This document shows positions 44,181 through 52,339 of a stretch of DNA of 64,000 nt, one piece after another; positions within the stretch are counted from its first letter, which is position 1, and each line of letters opens with the position of its first letter. The notes under the pieces are model-generated. The model did not search any database. It saw only the letters and a program-made list of their open reading frames with translations, and was not told the DNA's origin. The stretch spans positions 248,001 to 312,000 of the forward strand of contig JADJTH010000008.1 in NCBI GenBank assembly GCA_016711325.1, written 5' to 3'. The position numbers were made by a program, and so were the translations under genes. This DNA is from Nigerium sp. GTDB taxonomy: Bacteria; Actinomycetota; Actinomycetes; Propionibacteriales; Propionibacteriaceae.

Positions 44181-45395
44181 GTGAGTCCGTCGGCGCTCCC
44201 CGACGGGGAACCCGCGCCCGAGGACGGATCGCTGCCGGACGCCGCGCTGGCGGGCCTGGCGTCGCGCCGGCTGTCGGCGTACGTCCACGTCCCGTTCTGC
44301 GCGTCGCGGTGCGGGTATTGCGACTTCAACACGTACACCACCGCCGAGCTGGGAGCCGCGCCGGGGGCGTCCCGCACCGACTACCTGGCCGCCGTGGGCG
44401 CCGAGGTGACACTCGCGGCGCGGGCGCTGGGCGATCCGCCGCCGTTGTCGACGGTCTTCTTCGGCGGTGGGACGCCGACGCTGCTGGAGGCGTCCGAACT
44501 GGGCGGCCTGCTCGCCGCGCTGCGCGACACCTTCGGGTTGGCCCCGGACGCCGAGGTGACCACTGAGGCGAACCCCGACTCGGTCACGCCCACCTCGCTG
44601 GCGCGGCTGCGCGAGGCGGGCTTCACCCGCATCTCGTTCGGGATGCAGAGCTCGGCGCCGCACGTGCTGCGCCTGCTCGAACGCACCCACACCCCCGGTC
44701 GCGCGCTCGACGCCGTGCGCTGGGCGCGCGAGGCCGGGTTCGCGTCCGTGAGCCTCGACCTGATCTACGGGACCCCGGGGGAGTCCGCCGACGACTGGCG
44801 CCGTTCGGTGGAGGCCGCGCTGGCCGCCGCGCCGGATCATCTGTCGGCCTATTCGCTGATCGTCGAGGACGGCACCCGCCTCGCCGCGCGGGTGCGGCGC
44901 GGCGAGGTTCCGCTGCCCGACGAGGACGATCTCGCCGACAAGTACGCAATCGCCGACGCGATGCTCGCGGCGCGCGGGTTGAACTGGTACGAGGTGTCGA
45001 ACTGGGCGCGTCCGGGGCATGCGTGCCGTCACAACCTCGCCTACTGGCGCGGCGACGACTGGTGGGGTTTCGGGCCGGGCGCGCACAGCCACGTCGCGGG
45101 CGTCCGGTTCTGGAACGTCAAGCATCCGCGCAGCTACTCCGCCCGGCTCGCCGACGGGCGCTCGCCGGCCGCCGGACGTGAGCGGCTGACATCCGAGGAC
45201 CGCCGGGTCGAGCGTGTGCTGCTGGAGCTGCGGCTGGCCGAGGGCATGCCGGTGGCGGTGCTCACGGACGCCGAACGGCGTCGTTTGCCCGAGATGGCCG
45301 CGCGTGGCTGGCTGGAGCAGCGTGGCGACCGCGTCGTGGCGACGCACGCCGGACGCCTCTTCGTGGACGCCGCGGTCCGCGATCTCCTGGGGTGA
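44181..45395 (+). CDS. hemW: Radical SAM heme chaperone HemW
   Basis: 404 residues. Radical SAM cluster motif HVPFCASRCGYCDFNTY (CxxxCxxC, near residues 36-52), FGGGTPTLL near 94-102, and the HemW C-terminal domain (WARPGHACRHNLAYWRGDDW near 273-292). Long annotated as oxygen-independent coproporphyrinogen oxidase; proteins of this type bind heme and pass it to haemoproteins and lack the extra Cys-rich N-terminus of HemN. GTG start. Confidence 0.9.
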   Translation: MSPSALPDGEPAPEDGSLPDAALAGLASRRLSAYVHVPFCASRCGYCDFNTYTTAELGAAPGASRTDYLAAVGAEVTLAARALGDPPPLSTVFFGGGTPTLLEASELGGLLAALRDTFGLAPDAEVTTEANPDSVTPTSLARLREAGFTRISFGMQSSAPHVLRLLERTHTPGRALDAVRWAREAGFASVSLDLIYGTPGESADDWRRSVEAALAAAPDHLSAYSLIVEDGTRLAARVRRGEVPLPDEDDLADKYAIADAMLAARGLNWYEVSNWARPGHACRHNLAYWRGDDWWGFGPGAHSHVAGVRFWNVKHPRSYSARLADGRSPAAGRERLTSEDRRVERVLLELRLAEGMPVAVLTDAERRRLPEMAARGWLEQRGDRVVATHAGRLFVDAAVRDLLG

Positions 45396-45436
45396 TTCCG
45401 CCGCGTCGCCGTGATCACGGCTCGTAGGGTGAGGGC

Positions 45437-46543
45437 ATGGTGAACCTCAGCCGGCGTTCCGTCCTGGTCGCCACCGTGGGCGCGGCGCTGGCTGGGTGCG
45501 CCCGCCCGCCCGCACCCACGCCGAGCGGGACGCCGACTCTCGCGCCGACGCCCACCCCGACGCCCGAGGTGGATCGGCGGCCACGGTGGCCGCTGACGGG
45601 AGTCGTGGCCGACGACCCAGGTGCGCTGCGGCGTCCGGCCGTGGCCGTCAAGGTGCCTGACAACCGGCCCGAGCACCCCCAGGTCGGGATCAACGATGCC
45701 GACATCGTCTTCGTCCAGCTCGACGGTTACCCCGACGCGCGGGGCCAGAGCTCGACCCGCCTCATGCCGGTGTACCACTCGCGGATGCCGGCCGGCGTGG
45801 CTCCGGTCCGGTCGATCCGGCCGGTGGATGTGCCGCTGCTCGCGCCGGCGTCCGTGGTGCTCGGCAGCACGGGCGCGACCGGCTGGGTGAAGGCCTACGC
45901 CTCCGCGCACAGCCAGTACTTTTCCTCCGAACACCAGTACCTCACCAGCAAAGGCACGGGCGCCTACTCGATCGACCAGGCGCGGGTGCGCACGCTGGAC
46001 GGCCAGACGTACTACGACCGCGCGGTCGTGTGCCATCCGGAGCCGCTCGGCGCTCTGGCGCCGCGCTTCGCCGACGGCCCGGCACGGCCCTATTTCCCGT
46101 TCGCCACGGGCCGAGAGCGTCCCAGCACGGACGCGGGCGTCCCCGCCGCAGCGGTGACGGTGCCGTGGAAGGTCAAGGACACCTACTCGATGGCCTACGC
46201 CTTCGACGGCGAGGTGTACCGGCGCAGCATGCCGTGGGGGCCGCACGTCCTCGCCGACCAGGAGCGGGTCACCACCGACAACATCCTGGTGATCAAGGCG
46301 AAGCAGACGATGCGCACGCTCGCCCCGGGGGGTGGCGGCAACGAGCCGATGCACGAGATCATCGACGGCAGCGGCGCGTTCGTCTACTGCCACGGCGGCC
46401 GGGCGGTCACCGGCACGTGGAGCAAGGCCGCGGTCGACCAGCTCTTCGCCTTCACCCTCGACGGGGGAGGGCCGCTCACGATGAGTCCTGGCCGGACGTT
46501 CGTCGAGTTGGCGGACGCCGGCGCCGACGTCCGATTCGCGTAG
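45437..46543 (+). CDS. DUF3048 domain-containing lipoprotein
   Basis: 368 residues. N-terminal twin-arginine-like signal (NLSRRSVLVATVGAALAGC) with a lipobox LAGC at residues 17-20, followed by a Pro/Thr-rich linker and the DUF3048 domain (about 60-360; AVKVPDNRPEHPQVGINDAD, STRLMPVYHS, VRSIRPVDV). It would be tethered to the outer face of the membrane. Function unknown; related YerB-type proteins are wall-linked. ATG 45437 lies 6 bases after TAGGGT (45425-45430), so the mRNA is probably leaderless. Confidence 0.88.
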   Translation: MVNLSRRSVLVATVGAALAGCARPPAPTPSGTPTLAPTPTPTPEVDRRPRWPLTGVVADDPGALRRPAVAVKVPDNRPEHPQVGINDADIVFVQLDGYPDARGQSSTRLMPVYHSRMPAGVAPVRSIRPVDVPLLAPASVVLGSTGATGWVKAYASAHSQYFSSEHQYLTSKGTGAYSIDQARVRTLDGQTYYDRAVVCHPEPLGALAPRFADGPARPYFPFATGRERPSTDAGVPAAAVTVPWKVKDTYSMAYAFDGEVYRRSMPWGPHVLADQERVTTDNILVIKAKQTMRTLAPGGGGNEPMHEIIDGSGAFVYCHGGRAVTGTWSKAAVDQLFAFTLDGGGPLTMSPGRTFVELADAGADVRFA

Positions 46544-46627
46544 GGCGCGCGAGGCTGGGGCGGCGACCGGCTCAGGGACGCTGCGCGGTCGCGTCGCGGC
46601 GAGGAACGCCCGCCGGACGGTAGGCTA

Positions 46628-46648
46628 GTCGGGAACATGTTTCCCGAC
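46628..46648. promoter_or_regulatory. 21-bp palindrome downstream of the promoter
   Basis: GTCGGGAA-CATGT-TTCCCGAC, exact 8-base arms. It directly follows TAGGCT (46621-46626, probable -10), so it spans the start of transcription and lies 13 bases before the ATG of the membrane protein, with GGAGGG between. It is either an operator or a stable 5' hairpin; the regulator is not identifiable here. Confidence 0.5.
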
Positions 46649-46661
46649 GTGGAGGGCGGCC

Positions 46662-47087
46662 ATGGCGTTCGATGCAGCGACGACGGTGCAGGCGTCCGGA
46701 ACCCGTGAGGCCGGAACGCGTGAGTACAGCGCGGGCGACCGGTTCATGCGAACGTTGCTCCGGGTCTCGACCAAGGACCCGAGCGTGGTGGGCGACGCCC
46801 ACCGTGCGTTCCGCACCTCGGTGGTGGTCTCGGGGGTTCGTTGCCTGATCAGCTACGTCCTGATCCCCGTGCTGATCCCGGTGATCAACGTGGCCGGCGT
46901 CCTTTCCGCGCCGATCGGCATCGCGCTGTGCGCGGTGGCGGTCGTGAACGGCATCGTCAGCGTGCGCCGGTTCTGGGTGTCCGACCACCGCTCGCGCTGG
47001 ATGTACACCTGGTTCATGGCCGTGGTGTTCGCGGTGCTGGCGGTCGCCTTGTACGCAGACATCTCACGAATGGTGACCGGAGCATGA
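46662..47087 (+). CDS. Small integral membrane protein, unknown function
   Basis: 141 residues, not recognised by name. A polar N-terminus (about 1-45, with DRFMRTLLRVSTKDPSVVGD) precedes two or three hydrophobic helices (about 48-75 SVVVSGVRCLISYVLIPVLI, 76-95, and 112-130 YTWFMAVVFAVLAVALYA). Conserved-looking cytoplasmic loop RRFWVSDHRSRWMY. ATG with GGAGGG upstream. Its stop overlaps the next start (ATGA), so both proteins are made together. Confidence 0.75.
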   Translation: MAFDAATTVQASGTREAGTREYSAGDRFMRTLLRVSTKDPSVVGDAHRAFRTSVVVSGVRCLISYVLIPVLIPVINVAGVLSAPIGIALCAVAVVNGIVSVRRFWVSDHRSRWMYTWFMAVVFAVLAVALYADISRMVTGA

Positions 47088-47266
47088 CCACCGGCCACGA
47101 CAAGCACGAGACGGACGCCGTCGATCAGGTCCCCGCCGCCGACGGTACGGACGAGACCGGCGAGGAAGCCGGCCCGTACCTCATGCAGGCGATCATCACG
47201 ATCGCCCTGTTCGGCGCGTTCGTCGCCTTTGCGCTCTTCTGCCTGCCGTTCTACATCTTCAACTGA
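47084..47266 (+). CDS. 60-residue single-pass membrane protein
   Basis: A polar, acidic first half (MTTGHDKHETDAVDQVPAAD) and one C-terminal transmembrane helix (about 34-58, LMQAIITIALFGAFVAFALF) ending FCLPFYIFN. Coupled to the previous gene by a 4-base overlap, so a partner subunit is likely. Not recognised as a named family. The acidic head facing the cytoplasm is inferred. Confidence 0.7.
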   Translation: MTTGHDKHETDAVDQVPAADGTDETGEEAGPYLMQAIITIALFGAFVAFALFCLPFYIFN

Positions 47267-47508
47267 CGCCAACATCCCGCGGGGGCGTGTGCTCGCTGGT
47301 GCGGTCTCGCTGGTCGTCCAGGTGGGCGCCGGGCACGCCGACCACCAGGGCGCGCGCCGACGAAGCAGGCGAGGGACGCGCCGGCCCGGAACGTCGTCGG
47401 GCCGCGCGCGGAGGAATCGGGCGCTCGTCGGGGTCCCGGTCGCCTCGACCTCCGGAGCAACCATGGTCCGCGTCGGCGTGGACGCCCCGCGCCGCGCGGC
47501 GAGGTGCC

Positions 47509-47514
47509 TAAGCT
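47509..47514 (+). promoter_or_regulatory. -10 box for leaderless DUF3097 gene
   Basis: TAAGCT, then 7 bases, then GTG 47522. The preceding 240 bases (47267-47508) hold no gene that can be supported. Confidence 0.5.
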
Positions 47515-47521
47515 TCAGCAG

Positions 47522-48382
47522 GTGGACCGCTACGCGCACGACGTTCTGAGCCCCGGGTGGCAGAAGGCCAACCGGCCGACGGCTGCGAAGACGCCCGTGC
47601 GGCGCGACCTGGTGCTCGAAGAGCCCACGTCGGGCTTCGTCGGCGCCGTCGTGGGCTGGGGCAACGGCATCGTCGTGCTCGAGGACCGCCGTGGCCAGCG
47701 ACGCAGCTTCCCGTTCGGCCCGAATTTCTGGCTCGACGGCCGTCCGGTCGACCTCGTCGCCCCGCAGCGGACGGCGACCGCGCGCGACAAGTCCCAGGAG
47801 TACAACCGGACGCACACGGCGTCCGGCTCGCGCGTAGGCCCCGCCGCGGGCGCCAAGGTCGCGTTGCCGAGCCGAATCTACGTCGAGGGACGCCACGACG
47901 CCGAACTCGTCGAGCGGGTCTGGGGCGCCGACCTGCGTCACGTGGGCGTCGTCGTCGAATACCTCGGCGGCATCGACGACCTGCCCGCCATCGTGCGCTC
48001 GTTCGCGCCGACCCGCGGGCGCCGCCTCGGCGTCCTGGTCGATCACCTCGTGCCCGGCTCCAAGGAGTCGCGCATCGTCGCCCAGGTCGGCGGCGAGCAC
48101 GTGTTCGTCACCGGGCACCGGTTCATCGACATCTGGGCCGCGGTGAAGCCGGTGCGGCTGGGCATGGACGCCTGGCCCGACATCCCGCGCGGCACCGACT
48201 GGAAGAAGGGCACCCTGGCCGCGCTCGGCTGGCCGCACGCCGACCAGGCCGATGTCGCCGCGGGCTGGCAGCGCATTCTCGGCCGGGTGACGAGCTGGAA
48301 GGACCTCGACCCGCGGCTGCTCACCGAGGTCGAGAAGCTGATCGACTTCGTCACCGCCGACCACATCGACCAGGAGTCATGA
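47522..48382 (+). CDS. DUF3097 family protein
   Basis: 286 residues of an actinobacterial family of unknown function. Begins (V/M)DRYAHDVLSPGW, as family members do, which fixes the GTG at 47522. Landmarks: FVGAVVGWGNGIVVLEDRRG near 43-62, PSRIYVEGRHDAELVERVWG near 117-136 and VDHLVPGSKESRI near 172-184. The EGRHDAELVERVW segment resembles the Toprim core (Glu then Asp), suggesting a nucleic-acid enzyme; that is inference. Overlaps the phosphatase gene by 4 bases. Confidence 0.85.
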   Translation: MDRYAHDVLSPGWQKANRPTAAKTPVRRDLVLEEPTSGFVGAVVGWGNGIVVLEDRRGQRRSFPFGPNFWLDGRPVDLVAPQRTATARDKSQEYNRTHTASGSRVGPAAGAKVALPSRIYVEGRHDAELVERVWGADLRHVGVVVEYLGGIDDLPAIVRSFAPTRGRRLGVLVDHLVPGSKESRIVAQVGGEHVFVTGHRFIDIWAAVKPVRLGMDAWPDIPRGTDWKKGTLAALGWPHADQADVAAGWQRILGRVTSWKDLDPRLLTEVEKLIDFVTADHIDQES

Positions 48383-49143
48383 TGCAGACCAGCGAGGTGT
48401 CGGCCCTGATCGTCGACGTGTGCGAGCGGATCATCCTGCCGCGGTTCCAGGCGCTGAGCGAGGACGAAGTCATCTACAAGCGACCCGGCGATCTGGTCAC
48501 GGTCGCCGACCGCGAGGCCGAGATCGCGCTCTCCCGCGCGCTCCACTCCGCCACCCCCGCCGCGCTCATCGTGGGAGAGGAGACGGTGTTCACCCGGCCC
48601 GACTCGATCCGTGGGCTCGCCGCCGCCGAACACGCGTGGGTGATCGACCCTATCGACGGCACCCGCAACTTCGTCGCCGGCAGCCCCGACTTCGCCGTCA
48701 TGGTCGCGGAGGTGCGGCGCGGGGAGACGACGCGCGGCTGGATCTGGCAGCCCCTGCACGCGGCGTTCTACATCGCCGAACGCGGCGCCGGCGTCGAGCG
48801 CAACGGCACGCCGCTGGCCCGTTTCACTCCCGCGGAACGACCTTGGCGGGTGGCGGTCTGGCCGGGCGGCCTGCGCCAGCACGTGGACGGCGTCGCGATG
48901 CGGCCCACCCGGGGATCCTGCGCCATCGACTACCCGGCGCTCGCCCGAGGCGACCTGGACGGGCTCGCCTACCGCTCGCTCAACCCGTGGGACCACCTGC
49001 CGGGCACGCTCATGGCGACCGAACTCGGCGGCGAGGCGCTCGCGGACGGGCTGCCCTATTCCGCCGGGCGCAACGGACGCCTCCTGACCGTCGGCGCGTC
49101 GGCCGCGATCGCGGCGGCGTTGAGCCGCGGGCTTCGACCCTGA
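48379..49143 (+). CDS. Inositol monophosphatase family protein
   Basis: Mg2+-dependent sugar-phosphatase fold, 254 residues. Metal-site motifs GEETVF near 62-67 and WVIDPIDGTRNFVAGSPDFA near 86-105, and the C-terminal site LNPWDHLPGTLMATELGG near 198-215. Family members act on inositol-1-phosphate, histidinol phosphate or related esters; the variant here cannot be assigned. ATG (48379) overlaps the DUF3097 stop. Confidence 0.87.
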   Translation: MMQTSEVSALIVDVCERIILPRFQALSEDEVIYKRPGDLVTVADREAEIALSRALHSATPAALIVGEETVFTRPDSIRGLAAAEHAWVIDPIDGTRNFVAGSPDFAVMVAEVRRGETTRGWIWQPLHAAFYIAERGAGVERNGTPLARFTPAERPWRVAVWPGGLRQHVDGVAMRPTRGSCAIDYPALARGDLDGLAYRSLNPWDHLPGTLMATELGGEALADGLPYSAGRNGRLLTVGASAAIAAALSRGLRP

Positions 49144-49154
49144 GCCGTCCCCGA

Positions 49155-50006
49155 TCAGCGCACGTGCAGCGTGAGCGACCGCTTCCGCGTCCGCGGACGC
49201 CCGGACGCCTCGAGCCTCGCCAGCGCCTGCGCGACGAACGCCTCGCTCGGTTCCTGGGGCCAGGGCCAGTCCTGCTGCCACGCTCCGGACGCCTCGCGCC
49301 CGGCGTCGTAGAGCTCGACGGCTTGGTCGTGGTACCAGTGGATTTCGGCGCGCTGCATGAACGCCGTCTCGCGGTCCATGACCGCGCCGTGGCCGGGCAC
49401 GACGACGAATCCGCGCCGCAACGCTCCCAGCGTGCCGTCGAGCGTCTTCGGCCATTCGGCCGGCCAGGAGGCCTCGTCGCACGCCGGCGGGGCGGACGAC
49501 TCGAGCAGATCGCCGAAGAACGCGACGCGCCGGAGCGGGACGACGACGGTGACGTCGTGGTCGGTGTGGCCGCGCCCGAAGTGGATGAGCTCGGCGTGAC
49601 AATCGCCCAGATCGATCGAGGTGGCCAGCCCGAACGTTCGTGTGGGTTGCGCCAGGTCGGCGTCCGTCATGCCGAACCGCGCCAGCTCTGCGGGGCCGGG
49701 CCCACCGGCCGCCAGCCACGTGGCGAGGCCGCGATGGGAGATCGTGTCGAGATCCTCGAACGCGGCCAGGCCGTAGAGGTGATCGTGGTGGGCATGCGTG
49801 AGCGCCACGTGGGTCAGCGGTACGTCCCCCGCGACGGCCTGCGCGGCGTCCCGGATCATCGCGCCCTGAGCGGGAGAATTGCCCGTGTCGATCAGCAGCG
49901 CACCCGTGCTGCCGACGACGAGGCCGATGTTCACGCTCGCGGGTTGCGCGACGGCGCGGTAGACGCGATCGGCGATCGGTTCGAACCCGGACAAAGTGAA
50001 CTCCAC
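49155..50006 (-). CDS. MBL fold metallo-hydrolase
   Basis: 283 residues. Zinc-site motif LTHAHHDHLYG near 70-80, further ligands in HFGRGHTDHDV near 141-151, GDLLESS near 163, and FVVVPGHGAVMD near 200-211. Substrate unknown; the fold resembles glyoxalase-II or SoxH-like hydrolases. GTG 50006 lies 6 bases after TACAGT on the minus strand and is therefore probably leaderless. Divergent from hrcA; the CIRCE element lies in the shared gap. Confidence 0.85.
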   Translation of the reverse strand: MEFTLSGFEPIADRVYRAVAQPASVNIGLVVGSTGALLIDTGNSPAQGAMIRDAAQAVAGDVPLTHVALTHAHHDHLYGLAAFEDLDTISHRGLATWLAAGGPGPAELARFGMTDADLAQPTRTFGLATSIDLGDCHAELIHFGRGHTDHDVTVVVPLRRVAFFGDLLESSAPPACDEASWPAEWPKTLDGTLGALRRGFVVVPGHGAVMDRETAFMQRAEIHWYHDQAVELYDAGREASGAWQQDWPWPQEPSEAFVAQALARLEASGRPRTRKRSLTLHVR

Positions 50007-50037
50007 GCGGTCACTGTATCCCGCGGCATAAACTAGA

Positions 50038-50064
50038 CTGGCACTCAGGTCGCGCGAGTGCCAG
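50038..50064. promoter_or_regulatory. CIRCE element (HrcA operator)
   Basis: CTGGCACTC-N9-GAGTGCCAG: perfect 9-base arms with the canonical 9-base spacer. The usual CIRCE arm is TTAGCACTC; here two T/A positions are replaced by G/C-rich pairs but symmetry is complete. It follows a TAGACT box (50034-50039) and precedes hrcA, so HrcA probably represses its own operon. Confidence 0.9.
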
Positions 50065-50097
50065 GCGCGGGTGAGGGACGCTGAGGAGGTGGCGCGA

Positions 50098-51114
50098 GTG
50101 CTGGACGACCGTAAGCTCACGATTCTGCGCGCGATCGTCACCGACTACGTCTCCAGCAGGGAGCCGGTCGGGTCGAAAGCGCTGGTGGAGCGGCACGGCC
50201 TGAACGTCTCCCCGGCGACGGTCCGCAACGACATGGCGGTGCTGGAGGAGGAGGGCTACATCACCCAGCCGCACACCTCGGCCGGGCGTATCCCCACCGA
50301 CAAGGGGTACCGGCTCTTCGTCGACCGGCTCAGCACCGTGAAGCCGCTCAGCGTCGCCGAGCGCCGTGCCATCACCACGTTCATGATGGGCGCTCTCGAC
50401 GTCGACGACATCGTGCGCCGCACGGTGCAGTTGCTGGCCCAGATCACCCACCAGGTGGCGATCGTGCAGTACCCGGTGGTTTCCACCGCCACGATCTGCC
50501 ATGTCGAGATCGTCCGGCTGAGCGCCGACCGCGGCCTGGTCATCTGCGTCACCTCCACCGGCAGCGTCGAGCAGCGGCTGATCGGGCTGCCCGAGGCGTC
50601 CGACGCCGACATCGCCCAGGTGCGGGGCCGTCTCGCCGAGCGTCTGATCGGCACGACCGCCGTCGAGGCCGCCCACCGGCTGGCGTCGTTCGCGGTCACG
50701 GTGCCACCCGCTCGTGCGGTGTTCGCGGCTGCGGTCGCGGCCGCCGTGCTCGACATCCTCGGCCCCGATGCCAGCGCACGCGTGGCGGTCGCGGGCGTGC
50801 CGAACCTGGCCCGATTCGGCGCCTCGTACGAGACGACCGTCAAGCCGGTGCTGGAGGCCCTCGAAGAGCAGGTGGTGTTGCTGCGCCTGCTCGGCGAGGC
50901 CACGACCGGCGACGACGTGATGGTGCGCATCGGCCACGAGAACGACTACGCGCCGCTGCGCGCGACATCGGTGGTGGCGTCCGGATATGGTTCGGACGCC
51001 GGGAGCCGTGCCACCCTGGGGATCGTCGGCCCCACCCGCATGGACTACCCGTCCGCGATCGCCTCCGTGCGCGCCGTCGCGCGCTACGTGGGTCGATTCC
51101 TCGCTGAAGCCTGA
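50098..51114 (+). CDS. hrcA: Heat-inducible transcription repressor HrcA
   Basis: Repressor of class I heat-shock genes, released when GroEL is titrated by unfolded protein. 338 residues. N-terminal winged HTH (about 1-75: LDDRKLTILRAIVTDYVSSR, VSPATVRNDMAVLEEEGYIT, HTSAGRIPTDKGYR), then the dimerisation and inserted domains. GTG 50098 has GAGGAGG 8 bases upstream. First gene of hrcA-dnaJ-rsmE-tgt-PP2C. groEL itself is not in the window. Confidence 0.96.
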   Translation: MLDDRKLTILRAIVTDYVSSREPVGSKALVERHGLNVSPATVRNDMAVLEEEGYITQPHTSAGRIPTDKGYRLFVDRLSTVKPLSVAERRAITTFMMGALDVDDIVRRTVQLLAQITHQVAIVQYPVVSTATICHVEIVRLSADRGLVICVTSTGSVEQRLIGLPEASDADIAQVRGRLAERLIGTTAVEAAHRLASFAVTVPPARAVFAAAVAAAVLDILGPDASARVAVAGVPNLARFGASYETTVKPVLEALEEQVVLLRLLGEATTGDDVMVRIGHENDYAPLRATSVVASGYGSDAGSRATLGIVGPTRMDYPSAIASVRAVARYVGRFLAEA

Positions 51115-51128
51115 CCAGACAAGGGACG

Positions 51129-52310
51129 ATGTTGAGCGACTACTACCAAACCCTCGGTGTGCCCCGCGACGCGACGCAGGACCAGATCAAGAAGGCCTAT
51201 CGCAAGCTGGCAATGAAGTACCACCCCGACGTCGCGGACGACGACGAGTCGGCCGACCGGTTCAAGGAGATCGGCGAGGCCTACGCCGTGCTGTCCGACG
51301 ACAAGAAGCGTCAGATGTACGACCTGGGTGGCGATCCGTTCCGCGGTGGCGGCGGCCCCGGTGGCGCGGGGGGATTCGGCTTCCCGGGCGGTCCGCAGGG
51401 CTTCGACGTGGGCGGGTTGTTCGACGCCATGTTCGGCGCGCAGAACTCGCGCGGCCCCCGCAGCCGGGTGCGCAAGGGCCAGGACGCCCTCGTCCGGCTG
51501 AACCTGACCCTCGCCGAGGCGGCGTTCGGCACCACCAAGCCGATCCAGGTCGACACCGCCGTGATGTGCCCGTCCTGTTCGGGACGCGGCGCGGCCGAGG
51601 GTGCCGAGCCGGTCACGTGCACGACCTGCCATGGCGCAGGGGACGTCCAGACCGTGCAGCGGTCGTTCCTGGGTGATGTCCGCATGGTTCAGCCGTGCCC
51701 GACCTGCCGCGGCTACGGCACCGTCATCCCGCACCCGTGCGGCGAGTGCTCCGGAGAGGGCCGCGTCCGCTCGCACCGCACGATCAACGTGAAGATCCCG
51801 GCCGGAGTGAGCACCGGCAACCGCGTGCACCTCGATTCCCAGGGCGAGGTCGGCCCCGGCGGCGGACCGGCCGGCGACCTGTACGTCGAGCTCTCGGTGA
51901 GTGCGCACCCCGTGTTCAAGCGAGAGGGGGACAACCTCGAGATGATCGCCAGGCTGCCGATGACGGCCGCGGCGCTCGGCACCGAGGTCTGGGTCGACAC
52001 GCTCGAGGCCGAGAACGAGGGCACGCTGCCCGAGGACGCCCGCGTCCAGCTCACCGTGCCCGTCGGCACCCAGTCGGGAACCCGGCTGACGGTCCCCGGT
52101 CGCGGCGTGCCGCGGTTGCGCGGTGCCGGGCGGGGCGAACTCGGCGTTACGCTGTTGGTCCAGACACCGGAGTCGCTCGACGACCGCCAGCGCGATCTGC
52201 TGCGTCAGCTCGCGGAGGTCCGCGGCGAGACTCGTCCCGAGGCGATGGTGTCGCGGGGTGGCAACCCCAAAGGGTTCTTCAGCCGGCTGAAGGACGCCTT
52301 CGCCGACTGA
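51129..52310 (+). CDS. dnaJ: Molecular chaperone DnaJ
   Basis: Co-chaperone stimulating DnaK. 393 residues. J domain (about 1-70) with KYHPDV near 31, Gly/Phe region (about 75-105), zinc-finger domain with four CxxCxGxG units (about 138-220; CPSCSGRG, CTTCHGAG, CPTCRGYG, CGECSGEG), and the substrate-binding C-terminal domain. Start is either ATG 51129 or TTG 51132; AAGGG (51121-51125) is spaced better for TTG, giving the family-like LSDYYQTLG opening. Type linked to hrcA, usually called dnaJ2 in actinobacteria. Confidence 0.95.
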   Translation: MLSDYYQTLGVPRDATQDQIKKAYRKLAMKYHPDVADDDESADRFKEIGEAYAVLSDDKKRQMYDLGGDPFRGGGGPGGAGGFGFPGGPQGFDVGGLFDAMFGAQNSRGPRSRVRKGQDALVRLNLTLAEAAFGTTKPIQVDTAVMCPSCSGRGAAEGAEPVTCTTCHGAGDVQTVQRSFLGDVRMVQPCPTCRGYGTVIPHPCGECSGEGRVRSHRTINVKIPAGVSTGNRVHLDSQGEVGPGGGPAGDLYVELSVSAHPVFKREGDNLEMIARLPMTAAALGTEVWVDTLEAENEGTLPEDARVQLTVPVGTQSGTRLTVPGRGVPRLRGAGRGELGVTLLVQTPESLDDRQRDLLRQLAEVRGETRPEAMVSRGGNPKGFFSRLKDAFAD

Positions 52311-52339
52311 GCCGGATCGCGACGAATCGACGAGGAGCC

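Noticed and set aside
47267..47521. Possible gene in the gap before DUF3097
   Set aside because: Frames on both strands are Arg/Pro/Gly-rich without motifs or start signals; only the TAAGCT promoter is supported.
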